Origin: Rubrobacter sp.
Lineage (GTDB): Bacteria; Actinomycetota; Rubrobacteria; Rubrobacterales; Rubrobacteraceae
Assembly: GCA_016781705.1 (NCBI GenBank)
Contig: JADDPV010000247.1
Coordinates: 1 to 9,024, forward strand
Reading direction: 5' to 3'
Length of the DNA: 9,024 bases
Each line of letters begins with the position of its first letter. Position 1 is the stretch's first letter. Positions 5,698 through 9,024 of this stretch are shown in pieces. The notes under the pieces were generated by a model. The model saw nothing but the letters and a program-made list of their open reading frames with translations. It was not told where the DNA came from and ran no database searches. A program made the position numbers and the translations under genes.

Positions 5698-6851
5698 ACG
5701 CGAAGCGACGCCTCAGCATCCTCGGCTCGACCGGCAGCATCGGCCAGCAGGCCCTGGAGGTCGTCCGCCGCCACCGCGAACGTTTCGAGATCGTAGGCCT
5801 CTCCGCCGCGTCCGACGCGACCACCCTGCGCGAGCAGGCCGAGGAGTTCCGCCCGAAGTACGTCGCCCTCGAAAACGGCGACCCTTCGACGCTCGACGGC
5901 CTCGACGCGGAAAGGATCACGGGCCCCGGGGCCGCCGCCCGCCTCGCGGAAACCCCCGCGGACACCGCCCTGAACGGCATCGTCGGCTTCGCCGGCCTCG
6001 CCGCCACGGTGAACGCCGTAGAAGCCGGCACGACCGTCGCCCTCGCCAACAAAGAGAGCCTCGTCACGGGCGGCGAATGGGTTACGAAGCTCGCCGCCAG
6101 GCGGGGTAAACCGATCATCCCCGTGGACTCGGAGCACTCGGCGATCTTCCAGTGCCTGGAGGGGCGGCGTGAGGGGGAGGTCGCGGAGATATTGTTGACC
6201 GCATCCGGCGGGCCGTTCTTCGGGTTGGAGGAACGGGAGCTCCGGGGGGTGAGGCCGGAGGCGGCCTTGAAGCACCCTACGTGGCGGATGGGCTCCAAGA
6301 TTACGATAGACTCCGCCACCCTGATGAACAAGGGCCTCGAAGTCATCGAGGCGCACCACCTCTTCGGCGTCCCCTACGACGACGTGAAGGTCGTCGTACA
6401 CCGCCAGTCGGTCGTCCACGGTGGCGTGACCCTCAAGGACGGCTCCGCTCTACTGCACGCAGCCCTCCCGGACATGCGCCTGCCCATCGCCCTCGGCATC
6501 CTCTACCCCGAGAGAGTGGAGGTGGACGCGAAGCCGGTCCCCTTCGATGCCGCGACGTGGACCTTCGAGGAGCCACGCGGCGACGTGTTCCGTTGCTTGC
6601 CGCTCGCCGTGGAGGCCGGACGCCTCGGCGGCGCCTACCCGGTCGCCCTCAACGCGGCGAACGAGGTCGCCGTGCAGGCTTTTCTTGACCACAGGATAGA
6701 ATTCCTCGCGATACCCGAAGTCGTAGAGGAGGTACTGGAGAGCGTGCCCGAAGCTTCACCAGGCGCGATGTACAGCATGGAAGCGATAACGGATGCCGAT
6801 CGGCGAGCCCGAGACGGCGCGGAGCGTGCCGTCCGGGGGAAGGCGCGATGA
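5694..6851 (+). CDS. dxr: 1-deoxy-D-xylulose 5-phosphate reductoisomerase
   Basis: Dxr converts DXP to 2-C-methyl-D-erythritol 4-phosphate with NADPH and a divalent metal, the first committed step of the MEP isoprenoid pathway. The 385-residue length is normal. The N-terminal NADPH-binding loop is GSTGSIG (11-17). Other motifs are ALANKESLV (116-124), VDSEHSAIFQCL (144-155), LLTASGGPFF (167-176), GSKITIDSATLMNKGLEVIE (200-219), LPDMRLPIALG (258-268) and NAANEVA (320-326). The metal ligands equivalent to E. coli Asp150, Glu152 and Glu231 appear as Asp145, Glu147 and Glu216. The usual HPQS motif reads HRQS (236-239), a Pro-to-Arg change, and is followed by HGG rather than the common HS. The GTG start overlaps the cdsA stop by four bases and the stop overlaps the rseP ATG (ATGA, 6848-6851), so the three genes are probably translationally coupled. 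Confidence 0.97.
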   Translation: MNAKRRLSILGSTGSIGQQALEVVRRHRERFEIVGLSAASDATTLREQAEEFRPKYVALENGDPSTLDGLDAERITGPGAAARLAETPADTALNGIVGFAGLAATVNAVEAGTTVALANKESLVTGGEWVTKLAARRGKPIIPVDSEHSAIFQCLEGRREGEVAEILLTASGGPFFGLEERELRGVRPEAALKHPTWRMGSKITIDSATLMNKGLEVIEAHHLFGVPYDDVKVVVHRQSVVHGGVTLKDGSALLHAALPDMRLPIALGILYPERVEVDAKPVPFDAATWTFEEPRGDVFRCLPLAVEAGRLGGAYPVALNAANEVAVQAFLDHRIEFLAIPEVVEEVLESVPEASPGAMYSMEAITDADRRARDGAERAVRGKAR

Positions 6852-7933
6852 CCGTCCTCCTCGCGATACTAGGTCTCATACTCCTGATCGTCATCCACGA
6901 ACTAGGCCACATGCTCGTCGCCAAAGCCCTCGGCGTACACGTCCCCGAGTTCGGCGTCGGCTTCGGCCCCGCCCTCTTCAAGAAGAAGATCGGCAAAACC
7001 ATCTATTCTTTCCGCATAATACTTCTCGGTGGATTTGCGAAGATGGAGGGCATGGAGGGGATGGCGAGCGTCGAGAAGGAGACGGGGGAGATGGGGCCGA
7101 ACGCGTACCCCTCCAAGGCGCCGTGGCGGCGGGCCCTGATCATATTCGCGGGTCCGTTTGCGAACCTGCTCGTGGCCGTGCTGATCTTCGCCGGGATCTT
7201 CATGCACGGTGTCCCGACGGGTGCGAAGCCGGAGGTCGAGGAGGTCGTGCCCGGCTCGCTGGCGGCCGACGTGGGCTTGCGGCCGGGGGATAGGATCGTG
7301 GAGGCGAACGGCGAGCCCGTCGGGCGGTGGGAAGACTTTGAGCGGGCCGTGGGCGGGAAGAAGCCGGGCGATGAGGTCGCGTTCGCGGTGGAGCGGGGCG
7401 GAGAGCGGCTGGAGTATGAGGGGGCGCTCGAGCCCGCGCCCGATGATCCTGAGCGGGCCATCGTCGGTATCCAGCCGGCGCCTATCTACACGAGCTACGG
7501 GCCGTTGGAGGCGTTGGGGCTAGCGGTCGAGCGGATCGTTCAGATCATCGGTCTCTTCGGGTGGTTCGTAGGGCAGTTGTTCACGCCGGACGACGAGGTC
7601 ACGCTGTACAACTCCGTCTCCAGCCCGATAGGCGTCGTCTCTGTGACGAGCGACGTGGCCTCGCGCGGCCTGTTGAGCTTCGCGCAGCTACTCGGGTTCA
7701 TCAGCCTGAACTTGGCGGTCTTCAACCTGTTGCCGATCCTGCCGCTCGACGGGGGACACCTGTTCTTTATCGCGGCGGAGAAGGCGTTGGGGCGGCCGGT
7801 GAGGGCCGAGACCGTCGGCAAGGTCGCGGCGGTGGGGCTCGCGTTAATACTTACGCTTTTCCTGTTCGCAACCTACGCCGACCTTAGTAAAATCTTCACC
7901 GGACAACCGTTTATTCCCGAGCAACGTCCCTAA
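6848..7933 (+). CDS. rseP: Membrane-embedded site-2 zinc metalloprotease (RseP/RasP family)
   Basis: Site-2 proteases cut substrates within the membrane, typically anti-sigma factors already trimmed outside, and also clear signal-peptide remnants. The 361-residue product has HELGH (17-21), the zinc-binding HExxH, inside the first membrane segment, and FAGPFANLL (100-108) in the next. A single PDZ domain follows (about 127-195, with PGSLAADVGLRPGDRI at 135-150). The third catalytic segment NLLPILPLDGGH (293-304) supplies the third zinc ligand, an Asp. A final hydrophobic helix spans about 324-342. One PDZ domain is usual in Gram-positive homologues, whereas E. coli has two. No anti-sigma partner is encoded here, so the substrate is unknown. 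Third-position base use changes within the gene: before about 7020 codons mostly end in C, from about 7035 to 7500 mostly in G. ispG follows after 16 bases. Confidence 0.96.
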   Translation: MTVLLAILGLILLIVIHELGHMLVAKALGVHVPEFGVGFGPALFKKKIGKTIYSFRIILLGGFAKMEGMEGMASVEKETGEMGPNAYPSKAPWRRALIIFAGPFANLLVAVLIFAGIFMHGVPTGAKPEVEEVVPGSLAADVGLRPGDRIVEANGEPVGRWEDFERAVGGKKPGDEVAFAVERGGERLEYEGALEPAPDDPERAIVGIQPAPIYTSYGPLEALGLAVERIVQIIGLFGWFVGQLFTPDDEVTLYNSVSSPIGVVSVTSDVASRGLLSFAQLLGFISLNLAVFNLLPILPLDGGHLFFIAAEKALGRPVRAETVGKVAAVGLALILTLFLFATYADLSKIFTGQPFIPEQRP

Positions 7934-7949
7934 GGAGTTTGCGAGCGAG

Positions 7950-9023
7950 ATGACCGAGGCAGCGCTACAGGAGCGTCCGATCACCAGCCGAAGGATTGAG
8001 GTCGGCGGCGTCCCGATAGGCGGCGGCGCGCAGGTGGCCGTCCAGTCCATGACCAACACCAACACCTCCGACGTCGAGGCGACCGTGCAGCAGGTCTACG
8101 ACTTGAACTCGGCGGGCGCGGACCTCGTGCGCGTCTCCGTGAACGGCTCGAAGGCGCTCAAGGGCTTCAAGGAGGTCGTGTGGCGCAGCCCCGTGCCCCT
8201 GATCGCCGACATCCACTTCGACTACCGCATGGCCCTCGGGGCCGCCGACGCGGGCGCAGCCTGCGTGCGCATCAATCCCGGCAACATAGGGAGCGACGAC
8301 CGCTACCGGCAGGTTATCGAGAAGTGCATGGAGACCGGCGCTGCCATGCGCATCGGAGTCAACTCCGGCTCCGTCGAGAAGCGCTACTGGGACCTCCCGA
8401 AAGCCGAGGCGCTCGTGACGAGTGCGTTGCACAAGGTCGAGGTCGCCGAGGAGATGGGCTTCACCAACTTCAAGGTCTCCCTCAAGGCCAGCCACGTCCC
8501 CGAGATGGTCGAGGCCAACAGAAAGTTCCGCGAGCACTCGGACGCGCCGCTGCACCTCGGCGTCACCGAGGCAGGGACGAAGCTGACGGGCTCCATAAAG
8601 AGCGCGGCGGCGCTCGGGCAGCTCTTGCCCTACGGCATCGGCGACACCATCCGCATCTCGCTCGCCGAGGACCCGGTCGAGGAGATACCGGTCGCGTACC
8701 ATATCCTCTCGGCCCTGAACCTGAGGCACCGCGGCCCCAACGTCATCGCCTGCCCGAGCTGCGCCCGTACCTTGGGCTTCGACGTGATCGGGATGGCCGC
8801 GCGGGTCGAGGACAGGCTAAAGCACTACGAGGACCACTTCACGGTGGCGGTGATGGGCTGCATCGTCAACGGCCCCGGCGAGGCCAGGGACGCGGACTAC
8901 GGGGTGGCCGGCGGCAAGGACGACGGCGTGATCTTCTCCAAGGGCAAACCGCTGCGCAAGGTGGGCCGCGAGGAGATCTTCGGCGCCCTCTTCGAGGAGA
9001 TAGAGAAGGACGGCTGGAAGTAG
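7950..9023 (+). CDS. ispG: 4-hydroxy-3-methylbut-2-enyl diphosphate synthase (IspG/GcpE)
   Basis: IspG is an iron-sulphur enzyme of the MEP pathway that opens the cyclic intermediate MEcPP to HMBPP, two steps before or at the end of the route begun by Dxr. The 357-residue product is complete and of the short two-domain type (TIM barrel plus cluster domain) without the inserted third domain of plant and some other bacterial forms. The barrel shows VQSMTNTNTSD (31-41), PLIADIHFDYRMAL (83-96), VRINPGNIG (106-114) and LGVTEAGT (203-210). The [4Fe-4S] ligands are Cys268 and Cys271 in ACPSCARTLGFDVI (267-280), Cys304 in VMGCIVNGPGE, and Glu311. The start is ATG at 7950; AAGGAG at 7932-7937 lies 12 bases upstream, a rather long distance, with no better start in frame. 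Its position behind dxr and rseP is the arrangement common in actinobacteria and many other bacteria. The TAG ends one base before the window does. Confidence 0.97.
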   Translation: MTEAALQERPITSRRIEVGGVPIGGGAQVAVQSMTNTNTSDVEATVQQVYDLNSAGADLVRVSVNGSKALKGFKEVVWRSPVPLIADIHFDYRMALGAADAGAACVRINPGNIGSDDRYRQVIEKCMETGAAMRIGVNSGSVEKRYWDLPKAEALVTSALHKVEVAEEMGFTNFKVSLKASHVPEMVEANRKFREHSDAPLHLGVTEAGTKLTGSIKSAAALGQLLPYGIGDTIRISLAEDPVEEIPVAYHILSALNLRHRGPNVIACPSCARTLGFDVIGMAARVEDRLKHYEDHFTVAVMGCIVNGPGEARDADYGVAGGKDDGVIFSKGKPLRKVGREEIFGALFEEIEKDGWK

Positions 9024-9024
9024 C

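Noticed and set aside
7965..8729. 254-codon minus-strand frame opposite ispG
   Set aside because: It lies wholly antisense to a clearly conserved gene and shows no domain; it is a shadow frame.
1..9024. Search for a defence system, mobile element or other undescribed gene system
   Set aside because: Every intact gene belongs to a well-known housekeeping family. There are no transposase, integrase, toxin-antitoxin or repeat-array signals, so novelty here is limited to regulation and the decayed sigma gene.

Overview
The window is GC-rich, densely packed bacterial chromosome, all read on the + strand. It carries a conserved housekeeping cluster: rpsB, tsf, pyrH, frr, uppS, cdsA, dxr, rseP and ispG. 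High GC, frequent GTG/TTG starts, a short EF-Ts and the order dxr-rseP-ispG fused to rpsB-tsf-pyrH-frr-uppS-cdsA suggest a deep-branching actinobacterium such as Rubrobacter. This placement is inference from gene order and composition, not from a database match.

Layout. Positions 26-764 hold a decayed gene for a WhiG/FliA (sigma-28 type) RNA polymerase sigma factor. It keeps a good ribosome binding site but has two in-frame stops, two single-base frameshifts and an internal deletion of about 35 codons. A 210-base spacer follows (765-974) with a possible structured leader, and then rpsB (S2, long acidic tail), tsf (short EF-Ts) and pyrH (UMP kinase). A 114-base spacer (3440-3553) has a good sigma-70-type promoter overlapped by nested inverted repeats. 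Next come frr, uppS (apparently with a CTG start), cdsA, dxr, rseP and ispG, with 4-base stop/start overlaps at cdsA/dxr and dxr/rseP. ispG ends one base before the window does.

Functions. The first block serves translation (S2, EF-Ts, ribosome recycling factor) and pyrimidine nucleotide supply (UMP kinase). The second serves the envelope and isoprenoids. Dxr and IspG are MEP-pathway enzymes, UppS uses the C5 products to make the polyprenyl carrier, CdsA makes CDP-diacylglycerol for phospholipids, and RseP is an intramembrane protease. 

I found no mobile element, CRISPR array, tRNA or rRNA, and no undescribed multi-gene system. The points most worth a second look are the sigma-factor relic at the ancestral sigma/rpsB junction, the palindrome-dense promoter before frr, the CTG start of uppS and the possible rpsB leader structure.
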